Positions 1 through 9,143 are shown, numbered from the stretch's first letter. The stretch: 64,000 bases of DNA from Acidithiobacillus thiooxidans ATCC 19377 (GCF_009662475.1 NZ_CP045571.1:990501-1054500); one strand, 5' to 3'. Notes: a model not told the origin generated them from the sequence alone. Program-made: numbers and translations.

Positions 1-233
1 GAATCCAGCGTCAGGCGATTTTAAATTGGCTGCAGACATCGAGCATTCCCTGCCAAATCGGGGATTATCGGGCAGAAAACCTGATCGAGGCCGAGGAAAT
101 TTTTTTCAGTAACAGTCTGATTGGTATCTGGCCGGTCAGGCGTTTTCAGGATCGTAACCTGGAGGGTAGCCAAGGTAAAATCAGTGCCAAAATACTGCAA
201 TGGCAGGCAACACTCGGGCTGGGTCCAACCTGA
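1..233 (+). CDS. pabC: Aminodeoxychorismate lyase PabC, C-terminal part only
   Basis: The reading frame is open from the window edge to a TGA at 231-233. It encodes about 76 residues, including EEIFFSNSLIGIWPV, which matches the conserved C-terminal block of class IV PLP-dependent aminotransferase-fold lyases. PabC converts 4-amino-4-deoxychorismate to p-aminobenzoate and pyruvate in folate synthesis. The stop overlaps the mltG start (TGATG), the usual pabC-mltG-tmk-holB order. The N-terminal part, with the PLP lysine, lies outside the window, so the name rests on this motif and the synteny. Confidence 0.8.
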   Translation, partial: IQRQAILNWLQTSSIPCQIGDYRAENLIEAEEIFFSNSLIGIWPVRRFQDRNLEGSQGKISAKILQWQATLGLGPT

Positions 234-1240
234 TGCGGCGCATAATCCTGACTTTGCTGCTGGTTATTATTCTCGCTCCGCTGGGCTATTACGGTGTGAC
301 CATGTACTTGCCGCAATCTTTTCCCAAGCCGGGAAAGCAGGTCCCTATCCGGCTCGGTAGTGGCACATTAGAAAGTATTCAGATTTTGCACAAGGCGGGT
401 GTTCTGCCTTATCCGCAGATGTTTCGTATGGCCTGGATATTGGCCGGTCGTCCAGTGCTGCAGGCGGGTCTATATGATTTTCAGGGTCATGTTTCGCAGG
501 AGAATATTCTGCAACGTCTGATACATGGACAATCCCGGCCACTCAATGTGGTCATTATCCCCGGTTGGAATTTGTCGCTGATTCTTCAGGAGTTGCGTTT
601 AAAGTCTCCCTATGTGAACCTGCATGGACTTCCGACGGGCGATCAGGCCGCGCAACAACTGGCTGCCGCAGGAATCGGCGCCCAGGACAGTGCCGAAGGT
701 TGGCTTTTCCCCGACAGTTATCGCTATGTTCCCGGGACTTCAGCCCTGAGTATTCTAAAGCGCGCCTATCATCGAATGAATGACAATTTACAGCATTTAT
801 GGTCACAACGTGCCCCCGGATTACCCTTGAAAAACCCCTATCAGGCGCTCATTCTGGCCTCTGTGGTGCAAAAGGAAGGAGCGCCTCCCGCACAACAGGC
901 GCATATAGCAGCCGTGTTTTTGAATCGATTACGCCAGGGAATGCCACTGCAGTCAGATCCGACGGTGATTTATGCGCTGGGCAAGCACTATCAGGGGCAT
1001 TTGACGCCGCAGGAAATGCACGTGCCCAGTGCGTATAATACTTATCTGCATGTAGGACTCCCGCCAACGCCTATAGCCATGCCCGGATTAAGTAGTTTAC
1101 AGGCAGTATTGCATCCGAGTGACAGCCACGACCTGTATTTTATTGCTCAGGGGAATGCCTACCATTATTCGACCAGCTACAAGCAACATATCGAGCAGAT
1201 AAAACGCTATCTGCAACCCACAGCGAGGACGTTTTCATGA
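233..1240 (+). CDS. mltG: Endolytic murein transglycosylase MltG
   Basis: This is a YceG-family endolytic transglycosylase of 335 residues that cleaves nascent glycan strands at the inner membrane and so helps end peptidoglycan chains. The start ATG at 233 overlaps the pabC stop; an in-frame ATG at 200 lies inside pabC and is less likely. Residues 1-20 form one membrane anchor (RRIILTLLLVIILAPLG). The catalytic block LILASVVQKEG places the expected catalytic glutamate near residue 215, and SDPTVIYALG and the C-terminal LYFIAQGNAYHYS block are typical of the family. The stop overlaps tmk by four bases (ATGA), so translation is probably coupled. Confidence 0.93.
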   Translation: MRRIILTLLLVIILAPLGYYGVTMYLPQSFPKPGKQVPIRLGSGTLESIQILHKAGVLPYPQMFRMAWILAGRPVLQAGLYDFQGHVSQENILQRLIHGQSRPLNVVIIPGWNLSLILQELRLKSPYVNLHGLPTGDQAAQQLAAAGIGAQDSAEGWLFPDSYRYVPGTSALSILKRAYHRMNDNLQHLWSQRAPGLPLKNPYQALILASVVQKEGAPPAQQAHIAAVFLNRLRQGMPLQSDPTVIYALGKHYQGHLTPQEMHVPSAYNTYLHVGLPPTPIAMPGLSSLQAVLHPSDSHDLYFIAQGNAYHYSTSYKQHIEQIKRYLQPTARTFS

Positions 1241-1887
1241 CAGCCCAGGAATCCACTATCACACCGGGAATGTTCATCACCCTGGAAGGTATTGAAGGCG
1301 CTGGCAAAAGCTCTGCCATACCAGTACTGGCGGCTTTTTGTGAAGCTCAGGGATTGAGCGTGGAGCGTACGCGCGAGCCGGGTGGTGGTCATTTGGGTGA
1401 AGCCTTGCGCAGCATATTTTTGAATCCGGAATTGGCCCTGGATGTGGAAGCGGAGTTACTTCTGCTTTATGCAGGGCGACGCGACCATTGGTTGAACCGA
1501 ATTCAGCCGGCGCTGACGGACGGTAAGATCGTCCTTTGCGACCGTTATGAAGATTCCACCTATGCTTATCAAAGTGGGGGCAGGGGATTTCCTCAAGAGC
1601 GTATTGCCGAACTGGCGCGCTGGGCTGGCATTACCCGGGCACCGGATTTGACTTTCTGGTTTGATGTTAGCCCGGAACTCGGCGCCGCCCGTATTCGTGC
1701 CCGGCGGCCAGATCGTCTGGAACAGGAACAGACCCCATTTTTTACCAAAGCGCGGGCCGTGTTTGCCCAACGTCGGGCGGCCGAACCCCAGCGGATCATC
1801 CGCATTGATGCCTCAGCCCCCATGGATCAGGTGCATGCCGCGCTGGAGCAGGCCCTAGCTCCCCGTTTGCGTAAGCATTTTTCATGA
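1237..1887 (+). CDS. tmk: Thymidylate kinase
   Basis: This kinase phosphorylates dTMP to dTDP, the committed step toward dTTP. At 216 residues it has the usual family length. The P-loop GIEGAGKS lies near residues 18-25, the DRYEDSTYAYQ block follows the nucleotide-binding Asp-Arg, and the LID region is Arg-rich (RARRPDRLEQEQ). The ATG at 1237 overlaps the mltG stop; an internal ATG at 1270 (MFITLEG) would also leave a complete enzyme, so the N-terminus is not certain. The end overlaps holB by ATGA. The compact pabC-mltG-tmk-holB-pilZ run looks like one operon. Confidence 0.95.
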   Translation: MTAQESTITPGMFITLEGIEGAGKSSAIPVLAAFCEAQGLSVERTREPGGGHLGEALRSIFLNPELALDVEAELLLLYAGRRDHWLNRIQPALTDGKIVLCDRYEDSTYAYQSGGRGFPQERIAELARWAGITRAPDLTFWFDVSPELGAARIRARRPDRLEQEQTPFFTKARAVFAQRRAAEPQRIIRIDASAPMDQVHAALEQALAPRLRKHFS

Positions 1888-2885
1888 AAACGTTTCAGCC
1901 AGATCCCCAATCCTGGAAACCCATCCAGGCCTTATTGGCCTCCGGATTACCGCAGGCCATGCTGGCAGTCGGTGATTCCGGTTCTCTGCTGCGTCTGCAT
2001 CTCGATGCGCTGCAGGCCGCCACGTTGTGTTTCAAGCCGACTGACGAAGGGTTTGCCTGTGAACAATGCCGTTCGTGCAAACTGCTGGCGGAAGGCTCCC
2101 ATCCGGATTTATGGGTAGCAGCCCCTGAGCCGGGTAAGCAGATAGCCATTGATACCTTGCGTCTGGCCATGGAATGGATTCAGTACACGCCGCAGGTCAG
2201 CAACTCGCGCTGGTTGCGCATAGATAATGCCGAAGCCATGACGGTGGCAGCCGCCAACGCCATTCTAAAGACCCTGGAAGAACCCCCCACCCGTGCGCAC
2301 GTTGTTTTGCATAGTGAACAGGCTTCCCGTCTGTTGCCTACCATTCGCTCCCGCCTGCAGCGCATTCCCCTGCCGGAAATGCAGATGGTGCAGTCCATGC
2401 ACTGGCTGCAACAGCAGGGAGTGGATGCAGAAAATAGCGGCGCTTTGCTCCGTCAATTAGGCAATCGGCCCTTGCGCGCCCTGGAGCTTTGGGAGGCCGG
2501 TTGGCTGGAGCAGCGCCAGCAATGGATGCGCAGTTTGCTGGATTTGTCAGAGCAGGGGGTTGTGGCGACCCTGAAACTTGCGGAGCAATGGAGCAAAAGT
2601 TCGGATCTATTTCTGATCCGGGAGATGGTACTGAATGTCCTCGCCGATTTTATGCGTTTGCGACAGGGGCTGCTGGACAGAATCGCTGACCTGGACTATC
2701 TAGAAGAGTTGCGACTGAAAGCTCCGGATATTTCGGCGGAAGCGCTGCAGTCCAACCTGGATGGCTGGTTGCAACTGCCATTGACCCTGTCCCAAAACAG
2801 TAACGGGATGATGGTCATGGAAAAGTTGCTTTTGGACTGGCTGAAATTGTGGCCAAGGAGGAAAACCCATGGAATTCAAAACTGA
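1884..2885 (+). CDS. holB: DNA polymerase III delta-prime subunit
   Basis: This 333-residue clamp-loader subunit works with DnaX and delta to load the beta sliding clamp; dnaX itself is at 35635 in this window. The zinc-binding cysteines sit in CFKPTDEGFACEQCRSC, and the AAA+ region contains [18 protein letters not shown] and LLPTIRSRLQRI, equivalent to sensor 1 and the SRC-like motif. As expected for delta-prime, no good P-loop is visible. The start overlaps tmk (ATGA) and the end overlaps pilZ by 17 bases. Confidence 0.92.
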   Translation: MKTFQPDPQSWKPIQALLASGLPQAMLAVGDSGSLLRLHLDALQAATLCFKPTDEGFACEQCRSCKLLAEGSHPDLWVAAPEPGKQIAIDTLRLAMEWIQYTPQVSNSRWLRIDNAEAMTVAAANAILKTLEEPPTRAHVVLHSEQASRLLPTIRSRLQRIPLPEMQMVQSMHWLQQQGVDAENSGALLRQLGNRPLRALELWEAGWLEQRQQWMRSLLDLSEQGVVATLKLAEQWSKSSDLFLIREMVLNVLADFMRLRQGLLDRIADLDYLEELRLKAPDISAEALQSNLDGWLQLPLTLSQNSNGMMVMEKLLLDWLKLWPRRKTHGIQN

Positions 2886-3231
2886 GCCCAAACCGGGAGG
2901 CGCGGCTACCGCGTTGTCTGTAGTATTGCGTGATCCCCAGGCCGTACAGCGTTGCTTTATGTCTGCCATCAAGGGCGGCGGATTACTGGTGGAAACACCT
3001 AATCTTCTTCCCATGGGTACTGAAGTGCTGCTGATGATTACCCTGCCCGACAGCCAACCCCGCGCCCCGGTGATGGGTAAGGTTATCTGGGTCACTCCTG
3101 TGGAAAACCGCGATGGCCGGCCACCGGCCATTGGGGTCCAGTTTCAGAATGATCGCTCAGGGGTGCTCACGCGCATTCAGAATACGCTGTCCGGATTGCC
3201 TACCCATGGTGATGCGGTGCTGAGTTTTTGA
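2869..3231 (+). CDS. pilZ: PilZ-domain protein, type IV pilus assembly PilZ
   Basis: A 120-residue protein that is almost entirely one PilZ domain. Position directly after holB is the conserved site of the true pilZ of type IV pilus systems. The c-di-GMP signature (RxxxR followed by D/N-x-S-x-x-G) is not visible: the equivalent region reads SAIKGGGLLVETP. That agrees with the PilZ type that acts through partner proteins rather than by binding c-di-GMP. A strong ribosome site (AAGGAGG) precedes the ATG and lies inside the holB end. A second pilus gene, pilW, lies at 51791. Confidence 0.85.
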   Translation: MEFKTEPKPGGAATALSVVLRDPQAVQRCFMSAIKGGGLLVETPNLLPMGTEVLLMITLPDSQPRAPVMGKVIWVTPVENRDGRPPAIGVQFQNDRSGVLTRIQNTLSGLPTHGDAVLSF

Positions 3232-3335
3232 CGGGATTTTCTTCAGCTTTTCAGTATCAGGATTTGCAGTTGCGGGTGCCAAGGTTTCCGGTCATTGCTC
3301 TTTGAGCAAGGTCTGGGTTACACTTCGCAGCCTCA

Positions 3336-3427
<92 letters not shown>

Positions 3428-3803
3428 TAAAATAATATAAGAAACTGATTTATATAAAAAATAATTTTTTCAAAGTTAGTTGATCTTGCCTCTGATCTTA
3501 CTCGGTGAAAATTCTTCTTCGTACATTCCTATTAACCTTTTCAGCTTTCAGCCGGACAGACGTGTGGTCCATACAGGCATTGAGCGGGCGCAATGGCAAC
3601 TCAGACTCTCAGAAGCATCGGTTGAAGCGATAGGCAACTCATCCCGGTATTCCTGAGGGGAATTGCCGTTGACTCCATTGGGAGGTTCGAAAAACTTGCT
3701 TTCCTGACGGATATTAGCTTCAAGAATCAGGATTCAGGACATTTTCCTACGGATTTTGTAGTAAGCGGTATTTTTTATGGCCATATTTCCATGATTTTCT
3801 GAA
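3428..3803. other. Island left end without a recognisable gene
   Basis: The first 60 bases are strongly AT-rich. The rest has only short open frames. One in-frame stretch near 3570-3655 (ERAQWQLRLSEASVEAIGNS) looks protein-like but has no start and could not be identified; it may be a gene remnant. Confidence 0.5.
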
Positions 3804-4255
3804 TTACGGGCATACTGCTGCCCTGATTGGCCCCTTTTCGAGAAAGGCTAGGTGTTTGATGTTGTAGTTCACGACCATCATGGTCATCGCGGCGAGGCTT
3901 GCACGTACCTGGCCGATGGCCCGAATACGCTTGCCACCCATTTGCTCCATGTCTGCAAAGACGTGTTCTACCCGCGCCCGTACTTTGGCGATGTTGTGGT
4001 TTCGCCGCTGCTGGCATTCAGAGAGAGGATGGTTACGGCTTCCCGGGTATCCGCAAAGAAGCCATCACCAGCCCCCGTTGCTGTTGTCCGCCATATACCG
4101 GAGCACGAAACATGCAGGTCAGACTCAGATTTACCTGACGCCCATGCATGCCGCACACAAAAAGGTAGAACGCGGAATCGAGAATATTCGCAGAAGGTTA
4201 CGGATGGTTCGGCAGACTGCGGAACAGTACATTGGGCGCTCACATTGGACGCTTC
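3804..4255 (-). pseudogene. IS5-family transposase remnant
   Basis: Reading the minus strand, an open stretch of about 85 codons contains NIAKVRARVEHVFADMEQMG followed by KRIRAIGQVRASLAAMTMMV and ends in NIKHLAFLEKG and a TAA at 3804-3806. This is the C-terminal pattern of IS5-group DDE transposases, in which the glutamate of RVEHVF is catalytic. Upstream the frame breaks: residues resembling the preceding part occur in another frame, so there is at least one frameshift. The N-terminal half and the terminal repeats were not found. The upstream limit given is approximate. Confidence 0.7.
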
Positions 4256-4886
4256 TCGTCAGCTACATTACCGCCCAAATTACCCAAAAACTATGGACCC
4301 CACCGGGGGCCTTTCCAGCCCTTGGCGGGCCGTAACTGCTTTTTCTAGATTAATGTAAAACTGAAAAGTGGTTGTGGTTAGGCGGAGCCGCAATTACCTG
4401 CCGCGTCGCTTAATCTTCGTGCATCGATATTCAGTGGCGTAGTCGCTCATTTATGTCGATCATGGTCTTTAGCGTCTCCGAGAGGAATATTACTGGTATT
4501 TTTGTGTTTCAACCGTAGAGTAAACCTCCATCAGCGAAGAAAACCAAATTCTATCGAATGAATAATGTCAGTTCAGCGGAGGTGGGCACCCAATTTGGGT
4601 TGACGGGGCCGACATCTTTCGCTCAAACTGATCCGATATGGAAACTTTAAGTAGGTAATGGTTGATCTGTTGCCTGTATTAGTTCATTCTTTTTCTGAGC
4701 GAAATTCCGCCGTCCTTCCGAGAGTAACTGCGCTCTGATGAACCGCCACCTAAAACCACTATAAAATATGTTCAATGTTTACAAATGAGCATAAGGAGAA
4801 ATATTTTAAATTTATAAAAACATATTTCTGGTATTGTCTGCTGGCGGAGCTTTCTCCAATGAAACCATGGTTAGGAAAATATTTAT
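4256..4886. other. Region without a supported gene
   Basis: A plus-strand frame ending at 4335 contains VERGIENIRRRLRMVRQTAE and looks like a C-terminal protein fragment, but no family could be assigned. From 4380 to 4886 only short frames occur; the last part is AT-rich and presumably holds the promoter of the cls gene that follows. Confidence 0.5.
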
Positions 4887-5141
4887 ATGCTTATATTTCT
4901 ATGGCTAACTTATGTTGTGCTTTCCATAATTACTTCAATAAAAGTTGTTCTGAACAAGCGTAACCCATTGGCCGCTGCATTATGGTTGGTCATTATATGG
5001 CTGGCTCCCTATTTAGGGGTTTCCTTTTATTTTATGTTAGGGATCAATCGCGTCAAACGCAAAGCGGTTGGAATGCGGAAGGGATTGCACCGGTACAACC
5101 ATCCTACTTTGGAAAAGTTCATTGTAACCGAAGGCAAACTA

Positions 5142-6306
5142 GTGTAGTGTTGCATTCTTGGTGAACCTTAAGGTTAATGATGATAAAATAGCTCCATGTT
5201 GAGGGTATGAATGGAGTCGAGCCTTGCGAGTTGCGCCCACAGTCACTTTAACCAGCGAAGAGCGGTCCGAGTTGTCCCGTATAGTCGCCTCCCGATTAAG
5301 CAGTGTCCGCTTGTCATTACGGGCACGGATGATATTGCTGGCGGCAGAGGGCTTGCAGAACAAAGAAATTGCGGAGCGCCTGGGGGTGGATCGCCTGCAA
5401 GTCGCACGTTGGCGCAAGCGTTATCTGGAACACCGCTTGTCGGGCATTGAACGCGATTTACCGCGCGGCGCCCCTCCGGTGAAAGTGGATGTGGCCCGTC
5501 TGGTAGAATTGACCACGCAGAGTAAGCCGGAAGCGATGACGCATTGGAGTACGCGTAGGATGGCGGCAGAACTGGGTGTCAGTGCCGCCAGTGTGTCACG
5601 GCATTGGCGCAAGCATGGCCTCAAGCCTCATCTGCTGCGTGGTTTCAAGGTGTCACGTGACCCGCATTTTGTGGAAAAGCTGGAAGATATTGTGGGGTTG
5701 TATATGTCTCCCCCGGAGCATGCCTTGGTGCTCTGCGCGGATGAAAAAAGTCAGGTGCAGGCCCTGGACCGGACCCAACCGGGACTTCCCCTCAAAAAGG
5801 GCCGCGCAGAAACGATGACCCACGACTACAAACGTAATGGTACCACGACCTTGTTTGCCGCCCTCAACGTGCTGGATGGTCAGGTCATCGGACAGTGTCA
5901 ACAGCGCCATACCCATGTGGAATGGCTGAAGTTCCTGAAGAAAATTGATCGGCAGACGCCCAAGGACAAGGCTCTGCATTTGATCGCCGACAACTATGCG
6001 ACCCATAAACACCCGGTAGTACAGGCGTGGCTCGACAAGCACCCGCGTATTCACATGCACTTTACGCCCACTTCGGCATCCTGGCTCAACATGGTCGAGC
6101 GTTTCTTTCGGGATATCACGACCCAGCGGTTACGTCGTGGGGTGTTCACCAGTGTGCCTGAACTCATCCAGGCCATTGAGGGGTACATCGACCACCACAA
6201 CACCCATCCCAAACCTTTCATCTGGACCAAAACCGCCCGCGACATCCTGCAAAAAGTCATTCGCGCCAACAGCCATTTAAGCAGCAAACAGAATGCAACA
6301 CTACAC
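5142..6306 (+). mobile_element. IS630-family element, copy 1 (1165 bp)
   Basis: The ends are 17-bp inverted repeats (GTGTAGTGTTGCATTCT and its complement), flanked by a duplicated TA at 5140-5141 and 6307-6308. The empty site was CTAG, as for IS630. A copy of identical length lies inverted at 23480-24644, and an internally deleted copy at 24647-25316. It interrupts cls. Confidence 0.95.
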
Positions 6307-6309
6307 TAG
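5224..6309 (+). CDS. IS630-family DDE transposase, copy 1
   Basis: A 361-residue transposase with an N-terminal helix-turn-helix pair (AEGLQNKEIAERLGVDRLQV and the ELGVSAASVSRHW region). The catalytic DDE triad is D173 (CADEKSQ), D256 (IADNYATH) and E292 (NMVERFF), with the 35-residue final spacing of the IS630/Tc1 group. No in-frame ATG lies upstream; a TTG at 5224 is the likely start. The TAG stop is not wholly inside the element: TA comes from the target duplication and G from the flanking CTAG. The protein is identical to copy 2, which suggests recent movement. Confidence 0.93.
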   Translation: MRVAPTVTLTSEERSELSRIVASRLSSVRLSLRARMILLAAEGLQNKEIAERLGVDRLQVARWRKRYLEHRLSGIERDLPRGAPPVKVDVARLVELTTQSKPEAMTHWSTRRMAAELGVSAASVSRHWRKHGLKPHLLRGFKVSRDPHFVEKLEDIVGLYMSPPEHALVLCADEKSQVQALDRTQPGLPLKKGRAETMTHDYKRNGTTTLFAALNVLDGQVIGQCQQRHTHVEWLKFLKKIDRQTPKDKALHLIADNYATHKHPVVQAWLDKHPRIHMHFTPTSASWLNMVERFFRDITTQRLRRGVFTSVPELIQAIEGYIDHHNTHPKPFIWTKTARDILQKVIRANSHLSSKQNATLH

Positions 6310-7599
6310 ATGTTCATGAAATCTCTTCGTATTACATTCCTTTAGCAAAATCCATTCATAGGCTTGCAGAACAAAGCCTGATTGATGGAAACGAGATTGA
6401 GCCATTATTTACTGGTAATACGGCCTATAATGCCATGTTAGAAGCTATTGCTAATTCAAAAAAATCTATCGTGCTAATGACATATATTTTTCATGCTGAT
6501 GGCATTGGAGTGAAATTTATTTCTGAATTGCGTCAAGCCCACGCTCGTGGCGTTGTAATTCGCGTGCTACTGGATGGAGTGATGGCACATCTTACACGTC
6601 CATCTGTAGTTCATGCACTCCGTAATGCAGGCATTCCTTTTGCGTTATTCAACTCACCATTGTTGGCTCGCCAGTTTATTTTCCTAAATTTACGGAGTCA
6701 CAGGAAGATCTGTGTTGTAGATGGTCGCATCGGATTTACTGGAGGATTCAATATACATCGCGATTATTGGTCGTCCAACCCGGATGAAGCGGTGCACCAG
6801 GACACGCATTTTCGGGTTACTGGACCAATAGTGGCGCAACTGTCAACGGTGTTTGTGAATGAGTGGCTTTACAGCTCCGGGGAGACTTTGCGTGGCGAAC
6901 CATGGTTTTTAGAGGAAGATGAAATCCCGCATGAAGGTAGAGTGCTGGCGCGTGGCATTGCTGCTGGACCGAATGAACAGCAGGAACGCTTGCGAGGTTC
7001 CTATCTCACCGCGCTGAACGTGGCACAAAAATCGGTCAAAATCATGTCACCGTATTTCATCCCTGATGAGGTGTTGATTGCAGCGATTGGTGATGCTATT
7101 AATCGTCAGGTTGAAGTGGACATTTTTATCCCCAGAAACAACAGTAAAATATTACTAGCAGCCACTATGGGAACCATCAACGAGATCCTTGGGCATGGCG
7201 CACGCCTATGGTTATGTCCTCCACCTTTTAACCATTCTAAGCTGATGATAGTGGATGATCAATGGTTATTAATGGGTTCTGGTAACTGGGATGAACGCAG
7301 TCTTCGGCTTAATTTTGAATTCAATGTTGAATGCTATAATGCGCTGCTCGTCAATAAAATAAATACGTTATTCCGCACGCATCAAAATTCCGCAACACAG
7401 TTTACTTATGCCGAATACTTGAAACGGCCATTTCACCATCGGCTATTTGATGGTTGCACACGCATATTTTCCCCATTTTTATGATGCAGTTTATTACAAT
7501 GAGATGAACATCTCCTTCCACTATTAAGCTTATCGCCATGCATCACAGGCCGAATATCAGGTAGCAACCCCGGCTTCTATCATCAGTGCATAGGAAATA

Positions 7600-7872
7600 C
7601 CTGCCCATATCCGTATGGGTGCATTTTGTGCGATACCCGTTTGATGGCGATGGTATCGGCCGTTTTGAAGCCTCTTTCGTGTATGTCCCGAGCCAGCCTT
7701 TAGGGTTCTTATGACATTATCCGAACAGCAGCAATGCCATAAGTTTTAAAAATCCGCACAGCGCGGGCGGTCCCAACACCATGGGTATGCAGGAACAGCA
7801 TGATCTCCCTGATTACTTTCTGGTCTGCCCAGGTGGTAACCATCTGTTCCCGGCGAATGGGTCCGATCCCTA
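7600..7872 (-). pseudogene. RecD2-like helicase fragment
   Basis: The minus strand contains LIGIGPIRREQ, KVIREIMLFLHTHGVGTARA and VRIFKTYGIAAV, then RLARDIHERGFKTADTIAI. This is the helix-hairpin-helix region that precedes the ATPase core of RecD2/TraA-type helicases. Two in-frame stops (the S*EP*R stretch near 7705-7725) interrupt a block expected to read ENPYRLARDI. The ATPase domains are missing. It is a relic of the N-terminal domain only; the limits are approximate. Confidence 0.65.
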
Positions 7873-7998
7873 TCAGACTTTTGGTTCCTTCTGGCGCGTG
7901 TTGCCAGAAAATAGGCGGGGTTGCTGTTGCGTAAACCGGCGAGGGATCCAGTCATCAGAATCAATTCCGGTACTGAATACTCTCATTGGTATAGCCAT
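7873..7998 (-). CDS. Short ORF, possibly the start of a truncated PEBP-like protein
   Basis: A 41-codon frame starts at an ATG (7998) behind a very good ribosome site (AAAGGAG, eight bases upstream), 71 bases after the hsp20 stop. The beginning, MAIPMRVFSTGIDSDDWIPR followed by RFT, resembles the N-terminus of YbhB/Raf-kinase-inhibitor-like proteins (xxIPxRYT). Similarity is lost after about residue 24, and the frame runs into the RecD2 relic. I infer a gene whose 3' end was replaced by other sequence; the family call is tentative. Confidence 0.35.
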   Translation of the reverse strand: MAIPMRVFSTGIDSDDWIPRRFTQQQPRLFSGNTRQKEPKV

Positions 7999-8030
7999 GT
8001 GAATCTCCTTTCTCAGCAGACAAACAAGTC

Positions 8031-8062
8031 GGAATGGCTTCCGGTAAACCAGAAGCCATTCC
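8031..8062 (-). terminator. Hairpin after hsp20
   Basis: GGAATGGCTTC and GAAGCCATTCC form a perfect 11-bp stem with a 10-base loop, starting 8 bases beyond the hsp20 stop. The following bases on the minus strand are only moderately T-rich. It may cap the hsp20 mRNA 3' end while letting some transcription continue. Confidence 0.65.
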
Positions 8063-8069
8063 AGATCGC

Positions 8070-8516
8070 TCAGGAAATGGTGATCCTCTTCCGCTTGGCG
8101 GATTCCGTTTTTGGCAGTACCAATTCAAGTACACCATCTTTAAAGGTCGCCTTTACCTGATCACTATTGATATCCACCGGAAGTTGAATCGTCCGGGAAA
8201 ACTCGCCGTAATGCCGTTCACGATATACATAGTTCGCGTCTTTTTCCGTTTTCTCCTCTTGTTTCACACCACCAAGATAAACTTGGTTACCATGCACCTG
8301 GATATCCAGATCGTTCTTTTCAACACCGGGTATTTCAGCTTTGAGAATAAAGGCGTCATCCCGGTCAATAACATCTATATTGGCAACCTGTGGATAGGAT
8401 TGTCTACGTAAAGATGCCGGGGAAAAGAATCCGGGCATAAACGTGTCAAGTACGCCTTCCAGTGGATCAGTCGGACGCACATCCATAACCGTGGGACGGG
8501 ATACTTCTTTAGCCAT
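8070..8516 (-). CDS. Small heat-shock protein, Hsp20/alpha-crystallin family
   Basis: An ATP-independent chaperone that holds unfolding proteins. The product is 148 residues: an N-terminal arm, an alpha-crystallin domain (about residues 45-135) with AEIPGVEKNDLDIQVHGN and FKDGVLELVLPK, and a C-terminal KRKRITIS tail with the expected I-x-I type motif. The ATG at 8516 is preceded by GGAGG; upstream in-frame ATGs lack such a site. A sigma-32-like promoter lies at 8581-8612 and a hairpin follows the stop. It is one of the few intact island genes with a clear stress role. Confidence 0.93.
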   Translation of the reverse strand: MAKEVSRPTVMDVRPTDPLEGVLDTFMPGFFSPASLRRQSYPQVANIDVIDRDDAFILKAEIPGVEKNDLDIQVHGNQVYLGGVKQEEKTEKDANYVYRERHYGEFSRTIQLPVDINSDQVKATFKDGVLELVLPKTESAKRKRITIS

Positions 8517-8580
8517 GGTGTATACCTCCATCTTATGACAATAACCTTTTAACAATCATAGCCTGCTCTCAGGCTGAAAG

Positions 8581-8612
8581 ATTTATGGGTACGCTCCACT
8601 AAAATTTCAAGG
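8581..8612 (-). promoter_or_regulatory. Sigma-32-like heat-shock promoter of hsp20
   Basis: On the minus strand CTTGAA (8606-8611) is followed, after about 15 bases, by ACCCATAAA (8582-8590). This is close to the E. coli sigma-32 consensus CTTGAA / CCCCATnT. The distance to the hsp20 ATG leaves a leader of about 60 bases. Confidence 0.55.
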
Positions 8613-8948
8613 GGCTGCACAATAGCATCTAAGCGAATGGAATCCGTTTCCTCCAGAAGCCTCGACAGCTTTCTAGATAAATGCTTGAAGCCAATAAAAG
8701 CCGGGAAAGTGTACCACAGGAGCCGAAAACGCCTGTGTTAAAAAGAGTCGTGAAATGCTGGGGAAAAGGGGGATGTTCAGGAACCAATCATGAGAAGAGG
8801 ATGTCTTGTTACCTCCAAGTTACTTCATTGACATGCTGCTGTAAGTAATGGAATAGATACCCCATACAAGAGGTAGACGCAGCCTTTTTGCCCAACTACC
8901 TGAGGTGGAAGTATTTCAGGATGCATGATCATTTTCGCTCTAGAGAGC
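8613..8948. other. Gene-free stretch
   Basis: No frame here has both a ribosome site and protein-like composition. It separates the hsp20 promoter from the genes that end at 8949 on the same strand. No repeat or IS end was seen. Confidence 0.5.
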
Positions 8949-9134
8949 TTACATTGCTTTGTTTGTCTTTTGCATTGTTGAGAGTGTGTTTGATGGCGTG
9001 CCAACGAAGAGGGGGCGACTCTTGTTGGACTCAAAAAGCCGTTCTATATGGGTGTGGCCTTGATGACCAATCCAGAATCCCCAGAAGGCCGCGAATAAAA
9101 CTAACGCAAGGATCTTCAAGATACGCTTGAGCAC
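8949..9134 (-). CDS. Small membrane-anchored protein, unknown
   Basis: A 61-codon frame with a GTG start at 9134, nine bases after the Sel1 gene stop. Residues 4-22 are hydrophobic (RILKILALVLFAAFWGFWIG) and would form one membrane segment; the rest is polar. The tight spacing to the upstream gene favours a real coupled gene, but there is no recognisable family. Confidence 0.35.
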   Translation of the reverse strand: MLKRILKILALVLFAAFWGFWIGHQGHTHIERLFESNKSRPLFVGTPSNTLSTMQKTNKAM

Positions 9135-9143
9135 AAAATTGGC

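Larger units (their letters stand above)
4887..7484 (+). pseudogene. cls: Cardiolipin synthase split by an IS630 insertion
   Basis: Residues 1-85 are encoded at 4887-5141 and the remainder at 6309-7484. Removing the element (5142-6306) and one TA copy joins the two parts in frame (AAA CTA GAT GTT CAT). This gives about 476 residues, the normal length of membrane cardiolipin synthases that condense two phosphatidylglycerols. The N-terminal part has two membrane segments (PLDc_N). The second part holds both phospholipase-D motifs, HRKICVVDG and HSKLMIVDD. An internal ATG at 6435 could start a protein retaining both motifs but without the membrane anchor. Low GC and AT-rich codon use differ from the core genes. 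Confidence 0.9.

Noticed and set aside
3880-4335. Plus-strand frames across the IS5 remnant
   Set aside because: They are shadows of the minus-strand transposase sequence up to about 4100; only the last part may be a fragment of something else.
8825-9034. Minus-strand frame of 69 codons
   Set aside because: It overlaps the more convincing membrane ORF at 8949 in another frame and has no signal or family pattern.
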